DNA of 64,000 nt from Pseudarthrobacter enclensis (GTDB taxonomy: Bacteria > Actinomycetota > Actinomycetes > Actinomycetales > Micrococcaceae): positions 62,001 through 126,000 of the forward strand of contig NZ_JAUSRE010000010.1 in NCBI RefSeq assembly GCF_030811655.1. The letters are read 5' to 3'. Both the position numbers and the translations under genes were made by a program. Below the pieces are notes generated by a model. That model was not told where the DNA came from and searched no databases. It was given only the letters and a program-made list of their open reading frames with translations. This document shows, in pieces, positions 18,699 through 27,213 of this stretch; the first letter of the stretch is position 1; each line of letters opens with the position of its first letter.

Positions 18699-18887
18699 AT
18701 GGCAATTATTGAGGCGACGTTCTTTGATAGGCGTTTCGACGACGAGGCGTTTAGAGGACAAATGGTGGAAGCCATAACCCAGGCCGTCACCTCCGTGCTC
18801 GGCGAGGCGGCCGGAGACGACACGACGGTCATCCTGCATGGCGTTGCGCCGTCCAGGTGGGGATACGGGGGAAAACTCCTGGGCTGA
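18699..18887 (+). CDS. 4-oxalocrotonate-tautomerase-like small protein lacking Pro1
   Basis: 62 residues, family length, with a strong AAAGGAG site upstream. The C-terminal half (TVILHGVAPSRWGYGGKLL) matches the conserved end of small 4-OT/DmpI-like tautomerases. In that family the residue after the initiator Met is Pro, the catalytic base. Here the codon is GCA (Ala), so classical tautomerase chemistry should be lost unless another start or residue is used. It lies 87 bp after the amidohydrolase. It could be a degenerate paralogue or a subunit of a heteromer. Confidence 0.7.
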   Translation: MAIIEATFFDRRFDDEAFRGQMVEAITQAVTSVLGEAAGDDTTVILHGVAPSRWGYGGKLLG

Positions 18888-19719
18888 AGGGCTGAAGAAA
18901 GTCGTTCTGTTCGTCACCCATCAGGTCTCTCGCCTGCTGGCCATGCATACACACTTTCGATGGTCAGCAGTTAGTCGCGGTGGGCTTCTGGAAAAAATCT
19001 TTTCCGCACTTCGCGGCGGGGTGGGGTCGTGCCAGAGTACCTGGCGGGCCCCACGGCCTTTTCGGGCGCCCCTCAAGATACTGCAGGAAATTCCCTCGGC
19101 TCATTTGTGGTCATCCGAGCCGTGCGGTGGTGATCCTTTCCGGCAAGCGGTAATGGTTCGGCCCTGAGCCGGCCGGCGGCAGCGGGGAGCCATTCGCGGA
19201 GGCCAAGGACCAAGCTCACCCTGTTGCCTGCGCCCAGGCGCCAGCCGGTCGGTGCCGTAGTCGGCGCTGACCGGCCGGCGGATTCATCCGAGCCGCGTCG
19301 TGACCGGCGCATTCAGCTCTGGAATCGCTGTAGTAGTGCAACAGGGCGTGGATGTCCCAGCGTTGCCCGGAATGGAATTAGTAACCAGGGGAGTGCTGCT
19401 CCGGGTGCTGGTTCCCGCGCCGAAAAGCGGCTCCCTGGGGAATGGATGCGCCGATAGGGCGCGCTGCCCCACCTAGACGCTGCCTGTCCCTCTTGTGGAC
19501 GTAAGGTCGAAATGGCCGTGATCAACGCGTCGTTCGGTTTTCCTGACGCCCGGCGGTTTTCAGGAGAACCGGGGTTGTGAAGTCGCAGCAGCCAAAAGCA
19601 CGAACTCAAAGGCCAGGGGCGCGTGCGCGGCCGTCTCCAGTTGGAGGTGGGTCAGGCGCATTTTCTTGAGCATGGCCTCTCATTGGGCCATTCTCTGCTG
19701 CATCCGCAGGCGAATCACA
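18888..19719. other. 0.8-kb gene-poor stretch
   Basis: No gene recognised between the tautomerase-like gene and the regulatory region of the NAMPT gene. Open frames (for example 18838-19167 plus and 19313-19609 minus) are compositionally shadow-like. No mobile-element ends were seen. Confidence 0.45.
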
Positions 19720-19743
19720 GTAGAAAACGTGAATCGTTTCTAC
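19720..19743 (+). promoter_or_regulatory. operator-like inverted repeat upstream of NAMPT gene
   Basis: GTAGAAA (19720-19726) and TTTCTAC (19737-19743) form a perfect 7-bp inverted repeat. Inside it, GAATCGTTTC (19731-19740) matches the GAANCGTTT[C/A] motif found before the nucleoside hydrolase and monooxygenase. It is about 60 bp upstream of a promoter candidate. Confidence 0.55.
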
Positions 19744-19805
19744 TTGTGATTTGGTGACACAAAAACCCCGTAAAACAGGGAAAAGACGCGAATCTGTTCC
19801 GCCTA

Positions 19806-19834
19806 TTGACATCTGAACTCGAATCGATAATTAT
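19806..19834 (+). promoter_or_regulatory. promoter for NAMPT gene
   Basis: A perfect -35 TTGACA at 19806-19811 is followed after about 16-17 nt by an A/T-rich -10 region (GATAATTATT). This gives a 5' leader of about 170 nt before the NAMPT ATG at 20012. Confidence 0.5.
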
Positions 19835-20011
19835 TTGTGTTCTGGCACACAATTTGCGCTAGATCCCCTAGAAAATTCATTGTCTGCGGACGCCGCGCCG
19901 GCTTGGCGGAGGCGTCGGTCCCAAGAAGGAACAAGGTGCAAAAACTCGCCTCAACGCTGAGCCGGGGTCCGCGTTCCATTCACAACTCATTCAACAAGGA
20001 AGGCTGTATGC

Positions 20012-21508
20012 ATGGCTCTTAGCGGAGAATTCGACAACCTGATCTTCAACACCGACAACTACAAGCACTGCCACTACCCCCTGTACCCCCCGGGTACCGA
20101 GTACGTCTCGAGTTACATCGAGTCAAGGGGCGGCGAGTACCCTGTCACGATGTTTGTCGGGCTGCAGGCCTTCCTCCGGGAGTACTTGATGCGCCCCATC
20201 ACCCTCGAGGACATCGACTACGCGGAGAAGGAGGTCCGCGAGCAGGGCATGCACTTCAACCGAGAAAACTGGCTCGGTATCCTCAATGACCACGGTGGAT
20301 ATCTTCCGGTCGAGATTGAGGCTGTTGCTGAGGGCACTGTGCTTCCTTCTAAGAACGTGTTGGTCCAGGTGACCAACACGGACCCAAAGTACTACTGGGC
20401 CAGCAGCTTCTTCGAGACCGCACTTCTCCGCGCTGTGTGGTATCCGGCCACGGTCGGCACGATCAGTTGGCTGGCCAAACAGGTGATCAGGACAGCGCTC
20501 GATCGCACCTCCGAACACCCGGAGCTGCTACGCCACATGCTGCACGATTACGGAGCACGGGGAGTCAGCTCGCAGCAGTCAGCAGCACTGGGCGGCCTGG
20601 CTCACCTGGTGAACTTCAGCCAGAGTGACACCACGCCGGGAATCATCGCAGCAAAGAAGTACTACAACGCCGTGGCACCATCGAACTCCTGCCCGAACTC
20701 TGAGCACGCCGGCTTCACAGCCTGGGGCCGGGACCACGAGGTCGACGCGCTGCGCAACATGCTCAACGTGCACCGCGACAGCGGTGGGGTGCTTCTCCTC
20801 ACCGACACCTACGACCACGAGAACTGCGTCAAGAACATCATCGGCGGTGAGCTCCGCGAGGAAATCCGGAACTTCCCAGGAATGGTGGGAGCACGGCCGG
20901 ACTCGGGCGACCCTGTGCAGGTAACCGCTGACACGACCCAGTGGCTGATGGAGGCTTTCGGCTACGAGACGAACTCCAAGGGGTTCAAGGTCCTGCCCCC
21001 CTACATCCGTGTGGTCCAAGGTGACGGCATAACGTTCGAGACCCTAAGGAATGTGTTCGCCGAGCTGGAGCGCCGCGGGTTCTCAGCCGAAAATGCCCTG
21101 TTCGGCATGGGCGGTGGCCTCCTACAGCACTGCAATCGGGACACGATGAACTTCGGGCAGAAAGCCAACGCGGTTCGGGTCAACGGAGAATGGCGTGACA
21201 TCGCCAAGTCGCCTAAAGGCGCGGACTTCAAAGTCTCGAAGGCGGGGCGACTGGCCTTGGTCAAGGTGGACGGTGAGTACCAGACCGTTCCGCGCGACTC
21301 AGTGTCCAGCGAGGAGAACCTACTCAAGCCGGTATTCAGGAACGGTCGTCTGCTCAAGAAGTGGGACTTTAGTGAACTCATCGCGAACAGCGAAGCAGAG
21401 GTGCCCGAGTCCTACTACGCAGACGTAATCGCACCAATGCTCCCCGCCAGCGAAACAACCGCCAGCGAGCAGACCGAAGAGAAAGTCCTCAGCGGGGTCT
21501 CTTCGTAG
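20012..21508 (+). CDS. nicotinamide phosphoribosyltransferase homologue
   Basis: 498 residues, close to human NAMPT length. Conserved blocks: NTDNYKHCHYPLYPP near the N-terminus, DYGARGVSSQQSA, NFSQSDT with the Asp that favours nicotinamide, SEHAGFTAWGRDHE, ARPDSGDP, and MGGGLLQ before DTMNFGQKANA. NAMPT joins nicotinamide and PRPP to give NMN. Differences from the animal enzyme include Phe to Tyr in DFGARG and EHSTIT to EHAGFT beside the catalytic His, so another pyridine-like base is possible. ATG 20012 follows AAGGAAGG. A hairpin terminator follows. It pairs logically with the upstream ribokinase and PRPP synthetase. Confidence 0.9.
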   Translation: MALSGEFDNLIFNTDNYKHCHYPLYPPGTEYVSSYIESRGGEYPVTMFVGLQAFLREYLMRPITLEDIDYAEKEVREQGMHFNRENWLGILNDHGGYLPVEIEAVAEGTVLPSKNVLVQVTNTDPKYYWASSFFETALLRAVWYPATVGTISWLAKQVIRTALDRTSEHPELLRHMLHDYGARGVSSQQSAALGGLAHLVNFSQSDTTPGIIAAKKYYNAVAPSNSCPNSEHAGFTAWGRDHEVDALRNMLNVHRDSGGVLLLTDTYDHENCVKNIIGGELREEIRNFPGMVGARPDSGDPVQVTADTTQWLMEAFGYETNSKGFKVLPPYIRVVQGDGITFETLRNVFAELERRGFSAENALFGMGGGLLQHCNRDTMNFGQKANAVRVNGEWRDIAKSPKGADFKVSKAGRLALVKVDGEYQTVPRDSVSSEENLLKPVFRNGRLLKKWDFSELIANSEAEVPESYYADVIAPMLPASETTASEQTEEKVLSGVSS

Positions 21509-21525
21509 CCACTCCCGGGGCCAAG

Positions 21526-21576
21526 TCTCCTGCCCGACCTCCACGCGACCAGGGTCTGCGGAAGTCGGGCAGGAGA
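21526..21576 (+). terminator. hairpin between NAMPT and flavin reductase genes
   Basis: A perfect 13-bp inverted repeat (21526-21538 with 21564-21576) with a 25-nt loop starts 17 bp after the NAMPT stop. There is no clear T-run, so it may be a processing or partial termination signal. Confidence 0.5.
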
Positions 21577-21690
21577 TTGCCCACCAGCGACACCACAAAA
21601 CCAACTTTTACAAAATGGAGAAGCGACGTGTCCGCAAATCGCGAGACATCCTATCCACCGCCTTCTCTGGGACAGACTGAGGAGTGGAAG

Positions 21691-22635
21691 ATGCCCGACT
21701 TCAAGGAACTTGTGCGCTCCGTCTGGGACGCTGCCTGGAATCATGGTGACCCCGACGCCTTGGATGCCATCGTTCATCCAGATTACGCACTGGAAAACGC
21801 GGAATCCGGAAACACCTCGGGTTTAGCTGAGCTGAAGGTGGAAGTTCGTGAGATGCGGGCCGCAATCCCCGACCTACGCACGACAGTGGACAAGATCGTC
21901 GTTGACAATGAAGACTTTGCCATTTTCTGGTCGGCAACCGGAACATTCCTTAACCCCCTGGGCGACGTTCCCCCGACCGGCCGCAGCCTGCAGACCTGTG
22001 GCTCCGTTCAAGGAGTCCTGCGTGACGGCCGAATCATCCGCGAGCGGGTAACCTGGGACCTCACCGACGATATGCTAGCCGATCTGGGGGCACCCAGGCT
22101 GCGGTCCGCATTCGAGCAGGCTCGCCCGCAGGCAGACTTCAGCGAGCCCACCATCGACGCGCTCAAGAAGTTCAACCGCAAATTTGTCACCGGAGTGACC
22201 GTTGTCACGACCACCGATTCGAGCGGCCAGCCGCGGGGGCTGACACTTAGCGCCTACACACCCGTGTCGCTGGATCCGCCGCTCGTTCTCGTATGCGTGC
22301 AGAAGACGTCCTCCACCTATCCCGCGCTGTTCGAGTCCGATCACCTCGGCATCAACATCATCGCCAACACGCAACGGGCCGTCGTCGACAAGTTTGCTAC
22401 CAAGACCGATGACAAGTTCTCCGGTCTCGACTGGCATGCGGGACCGGCCGGGTCGCCGCTCATTCGCGGCTCGGCGGCGTCAATGGAGGCGGAAATTAAG
22501 GAGCGCTTTCAGGCTAAGACACATACGGTATTCATCGCCCGAGTCACCCACCTGGAAGTTTCTGACCTCGCGCCCATGCTTTATGTCTATATGTCGGGGC
22601 AGTTCTACGATGGTGCCTCGCTCAAGGAGCTCTGA
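21691..22635 (+). CDS. SnoaL-like domain fused to flavin reductase
   Basis: About 314 residues in two domains. Residues 1-135 resemble SnoaL-like ester cyclases (VWDAAWNHGDPDALDAIVHPDYALE, then FWSATGTF and PPTGRS). Residues 155-314 are a flavin-reductase-like split-barrel (FVTGVTVVTT, LTLSAYTPVSLDPPLVLVC, the central LGINIIA and a C-terminal GQFYDG), which reduces FMN or riboflavin with NAD(P)H. ATG 21691 follows GAGGAG; GTG 21628 with GGAG upstream would add 21 residues. It probably supplies reduced flavin to the luciferase-like monooxygenase. The SnoaL fusion is unusual and might bind or process the product. Confidence 0.82.
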   Translation: MPDFKELVRSVWDAAWNHGDPDALDAIVHPDYALENAESGNTSGLAELKVEVREMRAAIPDLRTTVDKIVVDNEDFAIFWSATGTFLNPLGDVPPTGRSLQTCGSVQGVLRDGRIIRERVTWDLTDDMLADLGAPRLRSAFEQARPQADFSEPTIDALKKFNRKFVTGVTVVTTTDSSGQPRGLTLSAYTPVSLDPPLVLVCVQKTSSTYPALFESDHLGINIIANTQRAVVDKFATKTDDKFSGLDWHAGPAGSPLIRGSAASMEAEIKERFQAKTHTVFIARVTHLEVSDLAPMLYVYMSGQFYDGASLKEL

Positions 22636-23114
22636 AGGTTCCTGCTCCGGGCGTCGCTGCCGGCGGCGTTACATCCGGAAACATGAATCGGCGTCTGAGG
22701 TGCGGGCAGCGCCCGCAGGTGTCGATGACCGTCGACGTGATGACCGCAAGGACCAGCGGGGAAGGGCCTGTACCTGTAGGGCCTGCGGGTGGAGGATCGG
22801 CGCAGGTCGAAGCCAATGGCCGAGCGGCGGGAGCTACCTGCCGGAACATTTGGAGGACGTCCATGAAGATGCTGTCTTTCGTGCCCTGGCTTTAGCCATG
22901 CAGGGGTTCACTAACGCATGACACATGAACTTCCAGGAGTCCGTTCTGCCGGGGTGAAAACCAGCAGGACCCGTTAGCGGGCTCCCCGGACAGGTTAGGT
23001 CCGGGAGTCCGGCGTTCACAAGAATCCAGGCGGATTCGGAAAAGACCGCATCACCTCATCCATGGCCGTCTTTACAGACGACCATGAACCGGACCACCAC
23101 CAAGAGAAGAACCC
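22636..23114. other. intergenic stretch before Nudix gene
   Basis: About 480 bp. A frame ending at 22921 (with the stretch EDVHEDAVFRALALAMQGF) has protein-like composition at its end and may be a remnant, but no family was recognised. An imperfect stem with GGAC/GTCC pairing lies near 22965-23005. It was compared with the FMN riboswitch consensus and did not match. Confidence 0.35.
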
Positions 23115-23621
23115 ATGACCATTACATCCGCGTCCGGCCGGGAAGTCCGCACCAACGCCGCCGTCGCCCGGCACGAAGTGGTAGCCATTGTCCTCGAACA
23201 CTACGGCCGCATCGCCTTGCTGAAAAGGAGCCAAACCGTCGGGCATGACCAGAACCTTTGGCACTGCATCACCGGATACCTTGAGCCTGGAATGTCACCC
23301 CGGCAGCAGGCACTCACGGAGCTCTACGAGGAAACCGGACTGCGACCTTGGGATCTCTTTTGTCTAGAAAGCCGCCCGCCTCTCATCCTTACAGACCACA
23401 CGTCGACTCCATGGCTAGTGCACACATTCAAGGCGGTTACCTCTCGACGCCGACTACGCCTCAACGAAGAACATGTTTCCTACCGCTGGACGCGCCCTGC
23501 CAAGGTCAGCCGATTCAGCAACTGCGTCGAGTGGCTTGGCCTCGTACTCGATGCTGTCCTCGAACAGGATCAACACCAGAAAAGGGCTCTTCATGGAACC
23601 GCCGAACGAGGAAAGCCTTGA
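23115..23621 (+). CDS. Nudix hydrolase-like protein
   Basis: 168 residues. The Nudix box region reads GYLEPGMSPRQQALTELYEETGL. It keeps the Gly, the EE pair and the final Gly, but lacks the first Glu of GX5E (Met here) and has Thr in place of the Arg of REUXEE. Activity may therefore be weakened or specialised. The family hydrolyses nucleoside diphosphates linked to another group, such as ADP-ribose, NADH or FAD. In this setting, FAD or NAD processing is plausible. The start ATG lies after a weak AAGAGAAG site. It is 200 bp before the riboflavin kinase gene. Confidence 0.75.
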   Translation: MTITSASGREVRTNAAVARHEVVAIVLEHYGRIALLKRSQTVGHDQNLWHCITGYLEPGMSPRQQALTELYEETGLRPWDLFCLESRPPLILTDHTSTPWLVHTFKAVTSRRRLRLNEEHVSYRWTRPAKVSRFSNCVEWLGLVLDAVLEQDQHQKRALHGTAERGKP

Positions 23622-23824
23622 CCCAAAAGACCCCGCAAGGCTTCGGTGCCTTACCCGGTGAGTCCGTCGAATTGCACTGAACAACGGTCTTTCAGGTCGG
23701 CTTCTCGCCCGATCTGTGCGTTCAGTGCTAGGTCCATGCACCTCGATGCCACTCGAGGTACTGGCAACCGGGTTCATCATGCAGGTACTGCAGACAGCAC
23801 CAGATACCCTCCAGGAGGACACCA

Positions 23825-24271
23825 TTGATAGTCATCGAAGGCATAGTCGAACAGGGTGACCAGCGAGGCAGGCTCCTTGGTTTCCCTACCGCCAACATCC
23901 CGCTCGACTCCGAAGAGGTTGATGACGGGGTCTGGGGAGCGATCGTGCGAATCGAACCGGACAGGTGGGTTCCGGCCGCAGTATCCATCGGCTGCCGCCG
24001 GACCTTTTACGCCGAGTCCGGTCAGCGCGTGTTGGAAGCCCATCTCCTTTACTTCAATGAAGAGCTCTACGGACGAAGAATCCGTGTTGAACTCGCCACG
24101 AAGCTCCGGCCGCAGCGCACCTTCGACACCACCGAGGCACTTACGGAGCAGCTGCACCAGGACGTGCAAAGGGTCCTCGAATGGTCACTAACGCACTTTC
24201 CAGCATTTCCGTCCCATAACCGCCGCGAATGCAGTGCGGTGGCCCGTCAAACATTAAGCAACGCATCTTAA
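23825..24271 (+). CDS. monofunctional riboflavin kinase
   Basis: 148 residues covering only the flavokinase domain: EGIVEQGDQRGRLLGFPTANIPL (ATP and Mg region), DDGVWGAIV, then LEAHLLYFNEELYGRRIRVELATKLRP and an acidic C-terminal helix. Ordinary bacterial RibF proteins are over 300 residues and carry an FMN adenylyltransferase domain, which is missing here. It should make FMN from riboflavin and ATP. TTG 23825 has AGGAGG 7 nt upstream. It is followed by an aldehyde dehydrogenase 10 bp after its stop. A dedicated riboflavin kinase is one of the four enzymes known from Microbacterium riboflavin catabolism (RcaA). Confidence 0.88.
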   Translation: MIVIEGIVEQGDQRGRLLGFPTANIPLDSEEVDDGVWGAIVRIEPDRWVPAAVSIGCRRTFYAESGQRVLEAHLLYFNEELYGRRIRVELATKLRPQRTFDTTEALTEQLHQDVQRVLEWSLTHFPAFPSHNRRECSAVARQTLSNAS

Positions 24272-24280
24272 GGAGCCGAC

Positions 24281-25798
24281 TTGGCTGAAACCACGACCCT
24301 GACTATCGACCGCGAAACATCCCTGCTCGCCTCCGTGCCGACTGGCTTGTTGATCAACGGTGAGTGGGTGGAGGCGTGCGATGGCGGCACGTTCGATGTG
24401 CATGATCCCGCCACAGGGTCCGTCCTCACCACGCTCGCGTCGGCTACCAGCGAGGACGCGATCGCCGCACTGGACGCGGCCGACCGCGCCCAGGCTTCCT
24501 GGGCGCGCACCGCGCCCCGGGTGCGGTCCGAGATTCTGCGCCGCGCCTTCGACCTGGTCACTGCACGGGCCGAGGACTTCGCGCTGTTGATGACCCTGGA
24601 AATGGGCAAGCCCCTGGCCGAGGCCCGCGGCGAGGTCGCCTACGGTGCGGAGTTTCTGCGCTGGTTTGCCGAGGAAACCGTTCGGGATTACGGCCGCTAC
24701 CTCACCACCCCCGAAGGCAAGAACAAGATCCTGGTCCAGCACAAACCGGTCGGGCCCTGCCTGTTGATCACCCCGTGGAACTTCCCGTTGGCCATGGTCA
24801 CCCGCAAGGTCGCCCCCGCCGTCGCCGCCGGTTGCACCATGGTCCTCAAGCCCGCCAAGCTCACCCCGCTCACGGCCCAGTACTTCGCGCAGACCATGCT
24901 CGAGGCCGGCCTGCCCGCAGGGGTGCTGAACGTCGTCGCATCCTCTTCTGCCGCCGGGATTTCCGGGCCGCTATTAAAGGACTCCCGGCTGCGGAAGGTT
25001 TCCTTTACCGGATCCACCCCGGTAGGTAAGCGCCTGATGGCCGACGCGGCCCAGAACGTGCTTCGTACTTCGATGGAGCTGGGCGGGAATGCCCCCTTCA
25101 TCGTGTTCGAGGACGCCGACCTCGACGCCGCCGTCGAAGGCGCCATGGCAGCGAAGATGCGGAACATGGGCGAGGCCTGCACCGCCGCCAACCGCTTCTT
25201 GGTTCACGAATCCGTCGCCCAGGAGTTCACCCGGAAGTTCGCCGCAGCCATGGGCGCCCTGACCACCGGCCGTGGCACAGACCCCGACAGCCAGGTCGGT
25301 CCACTGATCGACGGCAGTGTCCGGGACGACATCCACGCCCTCGTCACAGCCGCCGTCGACGCCGGAGCCGTCGCCGTGACCGGCGGGGCGCCAGAGAACG
25401 GTCCAGGCTACTTTTACCAGCCCACCGTCCTCGCCGACGTGCCCAACGGCGCAGCGATCCTCGGCCAGGAAATCTTCGGACCCGTCGCGCCCGTCACCAC
25501 CTTCAGCACCGAAGCAGAAGCGATCAAACTCGCCAACGCTTCCGAGTACGGCCTCGCGTCCTACCTCTACAGCAAGGATTTCAACCGCCTCCTGCGCGTC
25601 GCGGAACAGATCGAATTCGGCATGGTCGGCTTCAACGCCGGCGTCATCTCCAACGCCGCAGCACCTTTCGGCGGCGTCAAGCAATCAGGCCTCGGCCGTG
25701 AAGGCGGCTCCGAAGGCATCGCCGAATACACCACCACTCAATACATCGGCATCGCCGATCCATACGCCAACACGCACACACCGCGGCCACGAAGCTAG
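24281..25798 (+). CDS. succinate-semialdehyde-dehydrogenase-like aldehyde dehydrogenase
   Basis: 505 residues. Key elements: PWNFPLAM, the FTGSTPVGKRL cofactor loop, the catalytic Glu in ELGGNAP, catalytic Cys in GEACTAANR, and QEIFGPVAPV. The pattern resembles the GabD/SSADH class. TTG 24281 follows AAGGAG. It is translated between riboflavin kinase and the ABC importer, all on the same strand. A 103-bp piece about 96% identical to bases 25001-25103 occurs at 44758-44860, so DNA of this gene type has been copied within the region. Confidence 0.9.
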   Translation: MAETTTLTIDRETSLLASVPTGLLINGEWVEACDGGTFDVHDPATGSVLTTLASATSEDAIAALDAADRAQASWARTAPRVRSEILRRAFDLVTARAEDFALLMTLEMGKPLAEARGEVAYGAEFLRWFAEETVRDYGRYLTTPEGKNKILVQHKPVGPCLLITPWNFPLAMVTRKVAPAVAAGCTMVLKPAKLTPLTAQYFAQTMLEAGLPAGVLNVVASSSAAGISGPLLKDSRLRKVSFTGSTPVGKRLMADAAQNVLRTSMELGGNAPFIVFEDADLDAAVEGAMAAKMRNMGEACTAANRFLVHESVAQEFTRKFAAAMGALTTGRGTDPDSQVGPLIDGSVRDDIHALVTAAVDAGAVAVTGGAPENGPGYFYQPTVLADVPNGAAILGQEIFGPVAPVTTFSTEAEAIKLANASEYGLASYLYSKDFNRLLRVAEQIEFGMVGFNAGVISNAAAPFGGVKQSGLGREGGSEGIAEYTTTQYIGIADPYANTHTPRPRS

Positions 25799-25882
25799 GA
25801 AGCACCAATGCTTTGGCCATGTGCTCCATCACCCAGACCAGCGCCTTCTCCAACCAGCACCCCTCACAAATCAGGAGTTCAT

Positions 25883-27211
25883 ATGCAACGCACTGTTAAG
25901 GCGGCCACGGTCGCCATGGCGGCCTCCGCGCTGGTGCTGACCGCTTGTTCAGGCGGCACCAATTCCGCGGGCGACCCCCTACCGACGACAGCAGAGTGCC
26001 CTGAAGGTGTTACCACCCTCAAGGTACTTACCTCAGAATTCGGGTTCCCCAAGGCTGGTCAAATCGAAGATTTTGCCAAGGTGGAGCAATGCATCGAATT
26101 CGCCGTTGAGAGGGTTCCCTTCGCGCAACTTGCCGAAAAGATCTCCGTCGCCGCTTCATCAAACAACCAGCCCGACATCATCGGTTTTGACGGGCCATGG
26201 ACCCAGAACTTTGCTGCCCAAGGGCTCTTGGCCCCCCTTGACGAGTACCTTCCGCAGGGTTGGAAAGATGATGTTGTGCCCGCTACCCTCACTGAGCAGT
26301 CCTACAAAGACAGGCTTTACGGGATGGGCATCCAACAGGACAGCCTAGCCCTTTACTACAACAAGGACATGACCGACGCCGCCGGCATCAAGGTGCCCAC
26401 CAATTTGGACGAGGCGTGGACCTGGGAAGAGGCACGGAACGCCATGGCCAAGTGCCAGCAGGGACCGACCGGCAACCCGACTGTCTGGGGCTGGGCTCCT
26501 AACCGGTACAGCCCAGGGAACGCCTACCGTGATCTTCTCTTCCTCCGCTCCGCCGGCGATCCCACCGCGAACAAGGATTCCAGCGCCTACAAAACGTTCT
26601 ATGCCATATCTAGTGACGGAAAGTCTGCTTCAGGCTGGTTGAATACCCCCGAGGCAGTGGAAGGCGCCAAGTTCTTCCAATCCCTATTCACTGGCCCGCA
26701 TGCGGTCGCATCACAGACGGCGATCCCTAACTCACTGATCGACAAGCGCAGCTGCTTCGACATTGAAGTGGTGGGCATGATTGACATCTTGAACAAGGCA
26801 AAGGTCGACTTCAAGTGGGGAATTGCGCCGCTGCCTTACCTGAAGACGCCGATTGCGCACACCGGGTCTATTACGATGGGCATCCCGGCAAAGTCCAAAA
26901 ACAAGGAAGCCGCCGGAAAGACCATTGTCAAGATGAGTACCGGCGACCAGCTCAAGCTCTACTCCACTAAGACCTTCGCGCAGCCGGCCCTTAAGTCCAC
27001 GGCGGCAAGCGTCCCGGCCCTCAACGAATTTCCTTACAAGCTTTTCACTGACCAGATTCAGAAAATCGGCGTACCACGCCCTCCGTCTCCACACTACGTA
27101 CAGTACGAGCAGTACGTAGTGGAAGCCCTTAAAGACATCGCGACAGGTGCCGACCCCCGTGGAGCACTCGACAAGGCAGTCTCGCGCATTGACCCGATCC
27201 TCAGCAGGTAG
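25883..27211 (+). CDS. ABC transporter solute-binding lipoprotein (CUT1-like)
   Basis: About 442 residues. A lipoprotein signal peptide ends in the lipobox LTAC, so it is membrane-anchored on the outside. The mature protein has the extracellular sugar-binding family 1 layout (QPDIIGFDGPW, YGMGIQQDSLALYYNKDM, a late GSITMGIP). ATG 25883 follows AGGAG; the open frame extends upstream without a ribosome site. It captures a sugar-, polyol- or riboside-like solute for the two permeases that follow. No ATPase gene is in this operon, as is common for actinobacterial CUT1 importers that share one ATPase. Confidence 0.88.
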   Translation: MQRTVKAATVAMAASALVLTACSGGTNSAGDPLPTTAECPEGVTTLKVLTSEFGFPKAGQIEDFAKVEQCIEFAVERVPFAQLAEKISVAASSNNQPDIIGFDGPWTQNFAAQGLLAPLDEYLPQGWKDDVVPATLTEQSYKDRLYGMGIQQDSLALYYNKDMTDAAGIKVPTNLDEAWTWEEARNAMAKCQQGPTGNPTVWGWAPNRYSPGNAYRDLLFLRSAGDPTANKDSSAYKTFYAISSDGKSASGWLNTPEAVEGAKFFQSLFTGPHAVASQTAIPNSLIDKRSCFDIEVVGMIDILNKAKVDFKWGIAPLPYLKTPIAHTGSITMGIPAKSKNKEAAGKTIVKMSTGDQLKLYSTKTFAQPALKSTAASVPALNEFPYKLFTDQIQKIGVPRPPSPHYVQYEQYVVEALKDIATGADPRGALDKAVSRIDPILSR

Positions 27212-27213
27212 GA

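Noticed and set aside
16165..21508. Phage-type NAD reconstitution (NARP1-like) pair of PRPP synthetase homologue and NAMPT homologue
   Set aside because: The genes are nearly 3 kb apart with catabolic genes between them, and ribokinase, LacI and transporter genes surround them. No phage or defence genes are present, so a catabolic/salvage role is more likely.
22636..23114. FMN riboswitch between flavin genes
   Set aside because: A GGGGTGAAAACC-like stretch and GC stems were noted, but the conserved core and the 3' half of the RFN element are not present.
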